Made by a program: the position numbers and the translations under genes
Notes under the pieces: model-generated
Told to the model about the DNA's origin: nothing
Database searches by the model: none
Seen by the model: only the letters and a program-made list of their open reading frames with translations
From: Fibrobacterota bacterium
GTDB taxonomy: Bacteria; Fibrobacterota; Fibrobacteria; UBA11236
Assembly: GCA_947482115.1 (NCBI GenBank)
Contig: CANKII010000004.1
Span: forward strand, 62,001-126,000
DNA length: 64,000 nt
Direction: 5' to 3'
Part shown: one piece after another, positions 42,327-50,638 of the stretch
Numbering within the stretch: the stretch's first letter is position 1
Layout of the letters: each line of letters starts with the position of its first letter

Positions 42327-42779
42327 ATGAATCGCATGAATCTTTTATTCTCGCTCGGCGTCTTACTCTGCATGGCACTTTTAACTTCTTGCGACATTCC
42401 GATTCAGGATCCTGATCCACTCCCTCCGCTCCCTACCGGTATTACTCTAGCGAATGTTGTAACTATTCCGGGTAATAGTGAAATGACAGTTTCATGGAAC
42501 GCGGTAAACAATGAATCGACCTTACCGGACTCCATAAGGTTTTCTGTTAAATACCAACTAACTGGAGAATCTTTAGATAGCTGCAATAATGCGGTCACGA
42601 AAGGAAGTTGCATGGTAGGATGCGACTGGTTTTCTTCAGGAACCAGCTGCAAAATAACGGGTCTAACCAATGGCACATCTTATAACTTCATTGTGATTTC
42701 ATTCGCCACGTATCAGAACCCTTACAAGGAATTTTCCGCTTTTATCCGGTCAGCACCAGCAACTCCAAATGCGAATTGA
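42327..42779 (+). CDS. Fibronectin-like lipoprotein (tandem copy 2)
   Basis: 150 aa from ATG 42327 (ATG 42336 also possible). Shares MNLLFSLGVLL-type signal sequence, lipobox LLTSC, the fibronectin-like fold (NVVTIPGNSEMTVSWNAV ... CKITGLTNGTSYNFIVIS) and the APATPNAN end with copy 1. An 18-bp identical stretch (TCTTTTATTCTCGCTCGG) begins both signal peptides, and both genes are followed by GCTCTTTGAA, so the duplication looks recent at the ends and diverged inside. Confidence 0.65.
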   Translation: MNRMNLLFSLGVLLCMALLTSCDIPIQDPDPLPPLPTGITLANVVTIPGNSEMTVSWNAVNNESTLPDSIRFSVKYQLTGESLDSCNNAVTKGSCMVGCDWFSSGTSCKITGLTNGTSYNFIVISFATYQNPYKEFSAFIRSAPATPNAN

Positions 42780-42807
42780 ATTGCTCTTTGAACTGAGAAT
42801 TTTTGCG

Positions 42808-43542
42808 TTAGAACGTCACCGCTAAACGCATCCCGCTGACATCGGGACTGATCACGGGATCCACGTGCATGGACAGTCCTTTTCCACTGGTGCGATGATA
42901 CACCCGCAGGGTATGCGCCAAAGCCACCACGCGATTTAAAGCGAGCGCCCCCACGGCAAAGGAAATGGCCACGTTCGCACCGCGATAATAGCGCATCACG
43001 GATTGGAACGATTTCCAATGCGCCGTGTTCTCCGGCGTATTGGAGCTTCCAAAATCCCACGCGGTGGCGGAAGAGATTGCGTAATTTCCATCACGCTGAT
43101 TCGATAAAACCTGCGCCAGTTCATAGCTATCCTGACGATGTGCCGCTTCGGCATAAGAGCGATAACTCGCGAGATTTTCCAGCTCCGACGCGCTCATGCT
43201 TGCGGCGTTGGCCCCGGCAAAATCGCTCGCGTAATTGCGTCCGGACTGCAAATAACTGTCCCGAACCTGCCATGCGATGAATAGGCTGGCCCAGAAACCA
43301 GCTTCCACGAGAATAAAATTCCGGGCTGTTTTATCCTCGTGCAAATAAGCCTCACCTGCTCCGGGCAAAATCGCGGAACCCAACAGGGCCAAGCCAAGGG
43401 ATTTGTCGTGATTCCTTGTCTGCGAAGAATCCACTTCAATGGTGATTTCCTTCGGAGACCCTTGCGCACCGCCATCCGGACCGGATTGGCTCCAAACCCA
43501 AGAGGCCGCCAGCAGGATAAAGGTGAAAAGAATGCGCAGCAT
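42808..43542 (-). CDS. DUF5683-like membrane-associated protein
   Basis: 244 aa. Signal peptide (FILLAASWVWSQ), then the DUF5683 pattern: SLGLALLGSAILPGAGEAYL, a TM-like ILVEAGFWASLFIAWQV, and SYLQSGRNYASDF. A late hydrophobic stretch (GANVAISFAVGALALN) follows. It lies 1 bp after a second protein of the same type, so the two probably work together at the envelope. Function of DUF5683 is unknown. Confidence 0.65.
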   Translation of the reverse strand: MLRILFTFILLAASWVWSQSGPDGGAQGSPKEITIEVDSSQTRNHDKSLGLALLGSAILPGAGEAYLHEDKTARNFILVEAGFWASLFIAWQVRDSYLQSGRNYASDFAGANAASMSASELENLASYRSYAEAAHRQDSYELAQVLSNQRDGNYAISSATAWDFGSSNTPENTAHWKSFQSVMRYYRGANVAISFAVGALALNRVVALAHTLRVYHRTSGKGLSMHVDPVISPDVSGMRLAVTF

Positions 43543-43543
43543 G

Positions 43544-44968
43544 TTAAAAGGAAAGAGAGGCCGTCACATTGGTTTTCGGCCAGCCCTGATCGAAGGCGAG
43601 GCCTCCGTCGAGATGCAACCGATCATACCACATCGCATTGCTTTCATACAACCGCTTGTTGTTGTACCGCGCGGTCAGGGCCGCATCCAACGCCGAAACA
43701 ATATGGTTCAGAACCATGCCGCCGACGAACCATGCCTGCATGCGGGAATACCGGTTCGCCTGTGCGCGCATGCTGATATATTGATTCCGCAAGGCGCTCG
43801 TTCCGACAATGGTGGAATCCGTGAATACGATGGAACCCTCTGTGGAGAGTCTTTGCCATCCGGTGATGAATTCCTGTTCCTGCCCGATCATTTCATAAAA
43901 CTGGTAAGGGTCGGTAAAGCCGCTTCGCAACAGGCCAATGGAGTCCGCCGATAAGTTATCCTGCAAATGAACAGTTGCATTGAAGTTGTCATAGCTGCTT
44001 TTATTGGCAACGGTAACGGGGTCCTTGCATCCGACCAAGCTCGGATCGCCCGGCGCCAACACTGCGTCGCAATAACCTTTTTCCACAGCGCGGGTCGGAT
44101 TTCTCAAATCAAACCCGGTTCCCAGATGATTCGCGATCCCATCCTCATAACGACTCTGGCTCCAAAAAGTGTCGGCGAAATGATGATAGTTCTTCACCAC
44201 GCGATCGTGTTTCACCACGACGTAGTGATACCACAGCACTCCCATGAGAATATCCGTGCTCAAATACGCAGCAGCCCTGGCATAGTTGAACGTGCTTTGC
44301 CCGACATAGGCCTGCCCCAGTCCCGGAATGACGAGGGACATGAACAGTGCGCGCTTGGGGCTGCGATAATTCCCCTTCATCTGATTGATGGTGTTGATGG
44401 TCGTCTCGCGGACCAACCGGGGTTTGGATTTGCGCGTGGCATGGGCGCTGTCGGCTGCCTTGGCCGTTGTATCCACGGGCTTTGCCGCCGCAACTGCGGG
44501 CGCAACCACAGAATCCTTCTTGACGCCCAACAGCGTATCCTTGATCGCCGTCTTGGCCAACGCCGTATCTTTCTTTTGCAAAGCCACGCTGTCTTTTTTT
44601 GCCAACGCCTTGGTTGAATCTTTCTTTGCGACCACCTTTGCAACACTGTCCTTCTTCGCCGCAAGCTTGGCGGCTTTCAAAGAATCTTTGACTGCCACGG
44701 ATTTTTTCTTGACCTCCGCAACACTGTCTTTTACCGCTTTGGCTTTTGCCACCTTTGCGGCCGCAACGCTGTCCTTCGTGGGTTTCTCGGAAGCAACAGG
44801 GGCCGGTGCGGTCACCTTTGGAGCCGATTTGGCGGTATCAACCAACTTCGGCGCATCCACTCCGTAGGGATTATCGTCATCTGAAGCAGGCGCGGAAGAC
44901 GGAGCGGCTGAAAGTCCGGAGACCAGCACAAAAAAACCAAGGCTGAATGCAGCAATCATTGAACGCAA
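43544..44968 (-). CDS. DUF5683-like protein with KDS/KDSVA low-complexity region
   Basis: 474 aa. Signal peptide, then about 150 residues (50-200) of Lys/Ala/Asp/Ser/Val-rich repeats built on KDSVA and KDS (AAKKDSVAKVVAKKDSTKAL), resembling a periplasm-spanning or wall-associated linker. The C-terminal half is DUF5683-like: KRALFMSLVIPGLGQAYVG, AAAYLSTDILMGVLWYHYV, and a closing beta-rich DRLHLDGGLAFDQG ... VTASLSF that could be an outer-membrane strand. Paired with 42808-43542. Confidence 0.65.
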   Translation of the reverse strand: MRSMIAAFSLGFFVLVSGLSAAPSSAPASDDDNPYGVDAPKLVDTAKSAPKVTAPAPVASEKPTKDSVAAAKVAKAKAVKDSVAEVKKKSVAVKDSLKAAKLAAKKDSVAKVVAKKDSTKALAKKDSVALQKKDTALAKTAIKDTLLGVKKDSVVAPAVAAAKPVDTTAKAADSAHATRKSKPRLVRETTINTINQMKGNYRSPKRALFMSLVIPGLGQAYVGQSTFNYARAAAYLSTDILMGVLWYHYVVVKHDRVVKNYHHFADTFWSQSRYEDGIANHLGTGFDLRNPTRAVEKGYCDAVLAPGDPSLVGCKDPVTVANKSSYDNFNATVHLQDNLSADSIGLLRSGFTDPYQFYEMIGQEQEFITGWQRLSTEGSIVFTDSTIVGTSALRNQYISMRAQANRYSRMQAWFVGGMVLNHIVSALDAALTARYNNKRLYESNAMWYDRLHLDGGLAFDQGWPKTNVTASLSF

Positions 44969-45029
44969 AGGCGGGTCCCCGTTTCCGGGTCAATCTACAA
45001 AATCACGGGGTTCGGGATAACACCCGGAC

Positions 45030-45836
45030 TCAAAGTCCGAGTACGTCCAACATGGTATAAAGACCCGCCGGCTTGCCCTTGAGAAACAAAGCGGCACGAA
45101 CGGCCCCTTGCGCAAAGGTTTGACGGCTGTGGGCCACATGACGCAGCTCAATACGTTCACCGTCTCCGGCGAAAAGAACGGTGTGGTCACCCACAATATC
45201 CCCGCCACGTACGGCGTGAATGCCGATTTCACCCTTGGGGCGGGCTCCAACCATTCCATGGCGGCCATAAACCGCCACGTCATCCAGCGAAGCATCCAGA
45301 CCTTTGGCCACGGCTTCGGCAAAACCGAGTGCAGTACCGCTGGGAGAATCCTTCTTCTGGTTGTGATGAGCCTCGATGATTTCCACATCGAAATCCTGCC
45401 CCAAAGCACGGGCGACCATTTCCGCCACCTTGAACATGACACTGACGCCGATGCTCATGTTCGGAGAAAGTACCACGGGTATTTTTTGCGAGGCCTTCTG
45501 AATGCGCTGCTTCTGCTCCGGAGTAAAACCAGTGGTGCATAAAACATGCGCCGCGCCGGCGCGTTCCGCGATTTCCAACGAAGCCATGGAGGATTCCGGG
45601 GAGGTAAAATCGATCAAAACACAACCCGGCTTAATCACGGCTTCCAGCGAATCCCCGATCTTCACTTCCAAACCATCCACGGAAAGGATTTGCCCAATTG
45701 AAGGATTTCCCTTCGCTTCCACGGCACCGATTACGGCCAAAGAAGTCGAACCCTTTTCGCGCAAAATCTTGGCGCATGCCCAGAGCACCATTTGGCCCAT
45801 GCGACCACGCGCACCCAGTACAATGATTTCAACCAT
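45030..45836 (-). CDS. dapB: 4-hydroxy-tetrahydrodipicolinate reductase
   Basis: Lysine/diaminopimelate pathway enzyme, 268 aa. NAD(P)-binding IIVLGARGRMGQMV (usual GxxGRMG), FTSPESSM, VLCTTGFTPEQ and the active-site EAHHNQKKDSPSGTAL are present. Provides DAP for peptidoglycan. Separated from rplI by an 82-bp gap holding a palindromic repeat. Confidence 0.95.
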   Translation of the reverse strand: MVEIIVLGARGRMGQMVLWACAKILREKGSTSLAVIGAVEAKGNPSIGQILSVDGLEVKIGDSLEAVIKPGCVLIDFTSPESSMASLEIAERAGAAHVLCTTGFTPEQKQRIQKASQKIPVVLSPNMSIGVSVMFKVAEMVARALGQDFDVEIIEAHHNQKKDSPSGTALGFAEAVAKGLDASLDDVAVYGRHGMVGARPKGEIGIHAVRGGDIVGDHTVLFAGDGERIELRHVAHSRQTFAQGAVRAALFLKGKPAGLYTMLDVLGL

Positions 45837-45872
45837 GTGGGGGAAAATAGAAAAGGCGGGGAATTACGGGGG

Positions 45873-45909
45873 TTGCTGTTGGGGCGGGGTTATCCCGCCC
45901 CAACAGCAA
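45873..45909. repeat. Palindromic repeat between dapB and rplI (TTGGGGCGG family)
   Basis: Perfect 16-bp stem TTGCTGTTGGGGCGGG / CCCGCCCCAACAGCAA with a 5-nt loop. It could end the ribosomal operon transcript, although no T-run follows. Shares CTGTTGGGGCGG with the element in the secA tail. Confidence 0.8.
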
Positions 45910-45918
45910 ATCAGTTCT

Positions 45919-46371
45919 TTATTTCGATTCGTCGGAAATAACCCACAACTTCACTTTGGCTTCGACATCCTTGTGAAGCTGCAGCTTGATGTTGTACATG
46001 CCCAGCTGTTTGATCGGCTCGGCAAGCAACACGGCTTTCTTGTCCAAGTCGTAACCGGCTTCGCGAAGTTTAATCGCGATGTCGGAAGCCTGAATGGAAC
46101 CGAAAAGCTTTTCGCCGTCATGCACCTTGGCGGTGATGGTGATCGACAAGTCCTTCAGTTTTTCAGCCTTGACCTGATAATCGGCCTTTTCCTTCTGGTA
46201 TCGTGCTTCGATCTTGGCGCGCATGGAATCCAACTGACGGCGCGCAGCCGGAGTGGACAACACCGCGAGATCACGGGGGAACAGGTAATTGTGGGCGTAG
46301 CCGGTTTTCACCTTGACCACGTCGAGGGTATTTCCCAACCCGGCGATTTCTTCTTTAAGAATGACTTCCAT
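45919..46371 (-). CDS. rplI: 50S ribosomal protein L9
   Basis: 150 aa. N-domain signature MEVILKEEIAGLGNTLDVVKVKTGYAHNYLFP (split here by residues) is diagnostic, followed by the long connecting helix and C-domain (KLFGSIQASDIAIKL). Last gene of rpsF-rpsR-rplI. Confidence 0.96.
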   Translation of the reverse strand: MEVILKEEIAGLGNTLDVVKVKTGYAHNYLFPRDLAVLSTPAARRQLDSMRAKIEARYQKEKADYQVKAEKLKDLSITITAKVHDGEKLFGSIQASDIAIKLREAGYDLDKKAVLLAEPIKQLGMYNIKLQLHKDVEAKVKLWVISDESK

Positions 46372-46389
46372 GATTCACTCCTTCCCGGC

Positions 46390-46635
46390 TCAGCGCATGT
46401 TCTCTGCCACGAAGGGCAAGAGAGCAAGGTGGCGGGCGCGCTTGATGGCCGTGGCTAGCTCGCGCTGGTAACGGGCCGATGTTCCGGACATTTTGCGGGA
46501 AACGATTTTTCCGCGCTCGTTGACAAATTTTCTGAGCAGACGCTCGTCCTTGTAGTCGATGTGCGCGATTTTATTTTCTGTGAAGTAGCAGGTTTTCCGT
46601 TTCCGGATCTTGCTTTCTTTTTCCTTGATGGCCAT
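46390..46635 (-). CDS. rpsR: 30S ribosomal protein S18
   Basis: 81 aa, normal length. [34 protein letters not shown] and [14 protein letters not shown] are the S18 hallmarks. The start overlaps the rpsF stop by one base (TGATG). ssb, often located between rpsF and rpsR, is absent. Confidence 0.96.
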   Translation of the reverse strand: MAIKEKESKIRKRKTCYFTENKIAHIDYKDERLLRKFVNERGKIVSRKMSGTSARYQRELATAIKRARHLALLPFVAENMR

Positions 46636-47003
46636 CAGTCGTCTCCTTCTTCATCGGATTTTTTCTCCGCGAGTTCGGGAGCAGGCGAACCGTCTGCCGC
46701 AGGTGCGGGCGGGATGCCACAGGGGTTTTCAGCCACGGTGAGCCAGCGCAGCACATTCTCATTGATGCGGAGGCGTTTTTCCAGTTCGGCAGGCAAGGCG
46801 GATTCGGCTTCGTAATAAAACGCGCCGTATTCCCCGTGACTGCGCTTGTTAATCGCATAGGCAAGGCGGCGCTTGCCCCAACGGTCCACGCGGATAATTT
46901 TTCCCTGGGACTCGATCAGTTTCGAGACGGCTTCAAATTCCGAGGCGATGGACTCGTCGGGAATCATGGCGTCCACAACCAGGACGGTTTCGTATTGCTT
47001 CAC
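46635..47003 (-). CDS. rpsF: 30S ribosomal protein S6
   Basis: 122 aa from GTG 47003 (AAGGAAG 7 nt upstream); the frame continues to 47060 but that extension is not S6-like. [31 protein letters not shown] and [11 protein letters not shown] are typical. The acidic C-terminal tail ([13 protein letters not shown]) is longer than in E. coli. S6 and S18 form a complex that can repress its own mRNA. Confidence 0.95.
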   Translation of the reverse strand: MKQYETVLVVDAMIPDESIASEFEAVSKLIESQGKIIRVDRWGKRRLAYAINKRSHGEYGAFYYEAESALPAELEKRLRINENVLRWLTVAENPCGIPPAPAADGSPAPELAEKKSDEEGDD

Positions 47004-47051
47004 GGATGTCTTCCTTTGGTCTTCCGCAGGGTGGATTCCCGTTGGATTGGC

Positions 47052-47093
47052 CCTCCACAATGCGGAGGACAGGAACCCCCGAATTTTCCGGGG
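47052..47093 (-). promoter_or_regulatory. Candidate S6:S18 leader RNA structure upstream of rpsF
   Basis: Two adjacent hairpins on the minus strand: CCTCC-GCATTGT-GGAGG (47052-47068) and CCCCG-GAAAATT-CGGGG (47077-47093), 49 nt upstream of GTG 47003. S6:S18 autoregulatory leaders are known in many bacteria; fit to that consensus was not verified. Confidence 0.35.
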
Positions 47094-47140
47094 AAGGCAA
47101 ACTTATTTAAACGGAATCAATCCGCCAACCCTATTAACCC

Positions 47141-48310
47141 TTATTTGGCGCTCCACAAAATGGCCAAGCCGGCGGCCAAAACAGCCATTCCTCCCACAAT
47201 AATCGCAATCATTTTCTTGGAAGGCCCCTTTTCTGCCTGCGTATCATCGGTGGGTTCCCTGGCGTCTTCATCCCAATTGGGACGGGCAGCGCCTAGGGGC
47301 TGGGCATCTTTTTCCCCTCCCAGTCTTGGCAATACAAGCGAATAGGTCACCGCATCCATCTTCTTCACTTCAAAGTCACGACAAAGGGTCTGATACCCGG
47401 GACTGTTGCCGCATACGCTGTGCTTTCCCGGATTGACCGGAAACCGTCGTACGGAAGCTTCCAGCGGGGAGCCATCCAAGGTGAGATTGGTATGAGTGGG
47501 TTGAAGAGACAAGTTCAACCACGCTGCTTCCTGATTTTGGAGGGCTTCGACCAGATCGGGCAGTCCGGTCGCCAGCACATCGGCAAGCGTACCGGTATAC
47601 ACCTTCCGCAAAACAGTGCTGTTTTGTCCCGTTTCAACCGAAACAAAAGTGAGCTGAAACGTGTAAACAGAATCGATGCGCGCCACTTCGCCCATCACCA
47701 TGTATTCGGCCATGAACCGCCGCGCAATATCGAGGCGGCATTCACGATCCTCACAGGTTCCGGCCTGCTTGTGTAAACGATGCATGGTTTCCGCCACCGA
47801 AGGACGATCAAATGTGTGGAAGATGGGAACCTTCCCCATCTCCCCTATGAATTGATTCGTCAGACTCACCCGCTCCTGCGGCGTGAATCCAAAACCCTCG
47901 AAATCAAAAACCACCACGGGGGGAACCAGTGCTTTCCCGCCCTTCCGGCTCTGATAGTTCTTGCGAATTTTTTGAAAGCGACCCATGATGGCGTTGCTGG
48001 CATAGGTGTCATACAGGGAGGCAAAGGGATCCAGAATCAAAAGCGTTTCAAAAAGCGTGTCCGCTTGCGCTTGTTTCTCGGGATTGGAGGCGTAAAGAAC
48101 TCCGAGATTTTTCAGGAGATAAACACTGTCCTGATAGGCCAGTTCCTCGGGCTTTGCGAGAAGATCCAATATGGTTTTCTCCGCCTGATCCAAATCCCCG
48201 TTGGCAAAATCCGCATCGATTTGATCCCGGGGGGCAGTTTGAGCCCACAGGCCGGCCACCAAAACCAGCATGAAAAAAACCGGCGTGTTTAAAAAGCCCT
48301 GCTTCTTCAT
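47141..48310 (-). CDS. Exported TPR/TolB-like/PEGA-like protein with C-terminal membrane helix
   Basis: 389 aa. Signal peptide (FFMLVLVAGLWA), an N-terminal TPR-like helical part (FANGDLDQAEKTILDLLAKP, DTLFETLLILDP), a central domain resembling TolB/CsgG-type nucleotide-free folds (PVVVFDFEGFGFTPQER, YMVMGEVARIDSVYTFQLTFV), a PEGA-like beta domain (WLNLSLQPTHTNLTLDGSPL) and a C-terminal TM helix (IAIIVGGMAVLAAGLAIL). It overlaps the parA-like gene by 4 bp. No family name fits the whole protein. Function unknown. Confidence 0.6.
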   Translation of the reverse strand: MKKQGFLNTPVFFMLVLVAGLWAQTAPRDQIDADFANGDLDQAEKTILDLLAKPEELAYQDSVYLLKNLGVLYASNPEKQAQADTLFETLLILDPFASLYDTYASNAIMGRFQKIRKNYQSRKGGKALVPPVVVFDFEGFGFTPQERVSLTNQFIGEMGKVPIFHTFDRPSVAETMHRLHKQAGTCEDRECRLDIARRFMAEYMVMGEVARIDSVYTFQLTFVSVETGQNSTVLRKVYTGTLADVLATGLPDLVEALQNQEAAWLNLSLQPTHTNLTLDGSPLEASVRRFPVNPGKHSVCGNSPGYQTLCRDFEVKKMDAVTYSLVLPRLGGEKDAQPLGAARPNWDEDAREPTDDTQAEKGPSKKMIAIIVGGMAVLAAGLAILWSAK

Positions 48311-49119
48311 ACGGCTGTGCGCTCCCGGATTTTTTCGTGAATGGTTTCCGCGGACATCCCAAACAATTCAAAACACAGGGAATACATGTCCAGCGCGGCG
48401 GAAGAAGCCGGCGCATGTTCAAAAACACTGAGGCCGGAACGGGCCGCTTCTGCGAAGTCGATGGTGAGGCGAACCTTCTGTTTCGCCACACGTCCCGGAT
48501 AAGTGGCTTCAATGCGTTCCGCCAGCATTTTATGCAGCTGCGTATTCCCGCGATACATGTTGATCACCACACGAAAAAGCTGCGCGGTGGCCGTCATGCG
48601 ATCGAGCCAGGGCACGAGATCTTCCAACCCCTGCAAGGCGTAAGCTTCGGGTTGGGTTGGAATGATGACTTCCGAAGTGGCCATGAGCGCCATGCGCGTA
48701 AGCCAGTTCAAGGCGGGCGCGCAATCCACGAGGATGTAATCGTATTCCGGCAGCAGGGGTGCGAGAATGGATTGGAGTCGTGTCGGTTCACGGGTCAGAC
48801 GCTGATCCAGCAAGGGCAAATCATCCAGCTCGGGGCTTCCGGCCAGCAACTGAAGGCCGGGATATCCGCTTTCGAGAATGCTGTCCGCCGCCTCGCGACG
48901 CCGCAAAAGAATTTTGGCAATGTCCGGCAATTCCGTCTTCCGGAAATCCTCACCGAGGGATTTCGTCAGCAAATGTTTGGTCAAATTGGATTGGGCGTCC
49001 AAATCCACCAGCAAGGTGCGGAAACCGGAAAAGGCCAGCGCATGCGCGCAGTTGAGCGCGAAGGTGGTTTTACCGACTCCGCCTTTTTTGGAAAGCAGAC
49101 AATAGGTTTTTGCCGTCAT
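48307..49119 (-). CDS. ParA/MinD-family ATPase
   Basis: 270 aa with deviant Walker A LLSKKGGVGKTTFALN, switch LLVDLDAQSNLTKHLL and Walker B-type YDYILVDCAPAL. Such ATPases position chromosomes, plasmids or surface complexes. No ParB follows; instead it is translationally coupled to the exported TPR/TolB-like gene and sits 18 nt after murA. A role in positioning an envelope complex is therefore as likely as DNA segregation. Confidence 0.85.
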   Translation of the reverse strand: MTAKTYCLLSKKGGVGKTTFALNCAHALAFSGFRTLLVDLDAQSNLTKHLLTKSLGEDFRKTELPDIAKILLRRREAADSILESGYPGLQLLAGSPELDDLPLLDQRLTREPTRLQSILAPLLPEYDYILVDCAPALNWLTRMALMATSEVIIPTQPEAYALQGLEDLVPWLDRMTATAQLFRVVINMYRGNTQLHKMLAERIEATYPGRVAKQKVRLTIDFAEAARSGLSVFEHAPASSAALDMYSLCFELFGMSAETIHEKIRERTAV

Positions 49120-49137
49120 GAGTGCCTCCCCATTCCC

Positions 49138-50451
49138 CTATTCCTCGACCACTTCAATGGAAGCGCCGAGTGAACGGAATTTTTCCACCACATGATCATA
49201 ACCCCGCTCAATATAACGCACGCCGGTCAAAGTACTTTTACCCTTTGCCAGCACGGCTGCGACGAGATAAGAAAAGCCCGCGCGCAAATCCGGAATTTCC
49301 ATCTCCGCGCCCCGCAACGGCGTGGGACCCAGGATCACGGCGGAATGCCTGTGACCGAGATGACGGAAACGGCAATCCTTGCCACCGAGACATTCATCGA
49401 AAACCTGAATGTGAGCGCCCATGCGATTCAATGCTTCCACATATCCGAAGCGATTCTCATACACCGTTTCGTGAATCACCGACATGCCTGTGGCTTGGGT
49501 CAGCAAAATCACCAGCGGTTGCTGCCAGTCGGTCATGAGACCGGGATGCACGCCGGTTTCCGCGGCGATGGATTTCAATTTGCGATCGCGCCCGTAAAAA
49601 CGAATGCCGTCGGGTTTCACGTCGAACTCTCCGCCTGCACGACGGAGCCAGTTGAGAAAGGTCAAGAGGTGTAACTGATCCGCACCTCGAATAAAAACAT
49701 CGCCACCCGTAGCCACAGCAGAAACCGCGAAAGATGCGGCTTCAATGCGATCGTTCAACACGCGGTGATCCGCAGGACGAAGGCTGTCCACACCCTGAAT
49801 CACCCAGGTGCGATCCGTTTCCTGCGAAATGATGGCGCCCATGGCCTGCAGTAACAAGGCCAAATCCACAATCTCAGGCTCAATGGCCGCATTGCGAATC
49901 TCCGTGGTGCCATGTGCTAGCGCGGCCGCCATCATCAAATTCTCCGTTGCCCCCACGCTGGGAAACGGCAAAGTAATGCGGGTGCCTGTTAATCTCTCTG
50001 CGGAGAAGTGATAAGCACCGTCGTGATATTCCACTTTCGCACCAAGACTTTCAAAACCCTGCAAGTGAAAATCAATGGGCCGCTCGCCAATTCCACAGCC
50101 GCCCATCATGGGAACTACAGCGCGGCCAAAGCGATGCAGCAACGGACCCACCATCAAGATGGGAATACGGTTCAGCCCCGAATATTCCGCCGGAACTTCC
50201 GGGGTGGACAAGGTCGATCCGTCTATCTCCAAAGTTCCGGCTGCGGCGTCATGTCGTACCCCACATCCCAGAGACTCCAGAACACGCCGTGTGATGTCCA
50301 CATCGCCGATATCCGGCACATTGCGCAGGCGCGAAACGCCTGGAGCAAGCAAAGCCGCAACCATTTCCTTGGTCACAGCATTTTTCGCCCCCCGGATGGT
50401 GATCTCACCCTGGAGATTGGTGCCGCCTTCAACGATGTATTTACGCGCCAT
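49138..50451 (-). CDS. murA: UDP-N-acetylglucosamine 1-carboxyvinyltransferase
   Basis: First committed step of peptidoglycan synthesis; 437 aa from ATG 50451 (GAAGG upstream). Start region YIVEGGTNLQGEITIRGAKNA, catalytic-loop Cys in MMGGCGIGERPID (the fosfomycin-target Cys position), GATENLMMAAALA, and RAGFSYLVAAVLAKG near the end. ATG 50484 is also open but adds residues not typical of the family. Confidence 0.95.
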   Translation of the reverse strand: MARKYIVEGGTNLQGEITIRGAKNAVTKEMVAALLAPGVSRLRNVPDIGDVDITRRVLESLGCGVRHDAAAGTLEIDGSTLSTPEVPAEYSGLNRIPILMVGPLLHRFGRAVVPMMGGCGIGERPIDFHLQGFESLGAKVEYHDGAYHFSAERLTGTRITLPFPSVGATENLMMAAALAHGTTEIRNAAIEPEIVDLALLLQAMGAIISQETDRTWVIQGVDSLRPADHRVLNDRIEAASFAVSAVATGGDVFIRGADQLHLLTFLNWLRRAGGEFDVKPDGIRFYGRDRKLKSIAAETGVHPGLMTDWQQPLVILLTQATGMSVIHETVYENRFGYVEALNRMGAHIQVFDECLGGKDCRFRHLGHRHSAVILGPTPLRGAEMEIPDLRAGFSYLVAAVLAKGKSTLTGVRYIERGYDHVVEKFRSLGASIEVVEE

Positions 50452-50576
50452 TTGACCTTCAAATCTACACAAGGGTTTCGTCAAAGAACATTCCCTAAGT
50501 CCCTAAAACAAAAAAGGCCGGAGGATTTTCCATAGGTCACCGGAGGATGAGCCGTGAAACTCTTGGGAATAACTCC

Positions 50577-50605
50577 TTGCGTTTTTGTGACAATCGGGAT
50601 ATTAT
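50577..50605 (+). promoter_or_regulatory. Sigma-70-like promoter for the FG-GAP gene
   Basis: TTGCGT (50577-50582), 17-bp spacer, TATTAT (50600-50605), 33 bp before ATG 50639. Confidence 0.5.
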
Positions 50606-50638
50606 TTTTTGAAAAGCCTCGCCGTTTCCGGGGGAATC

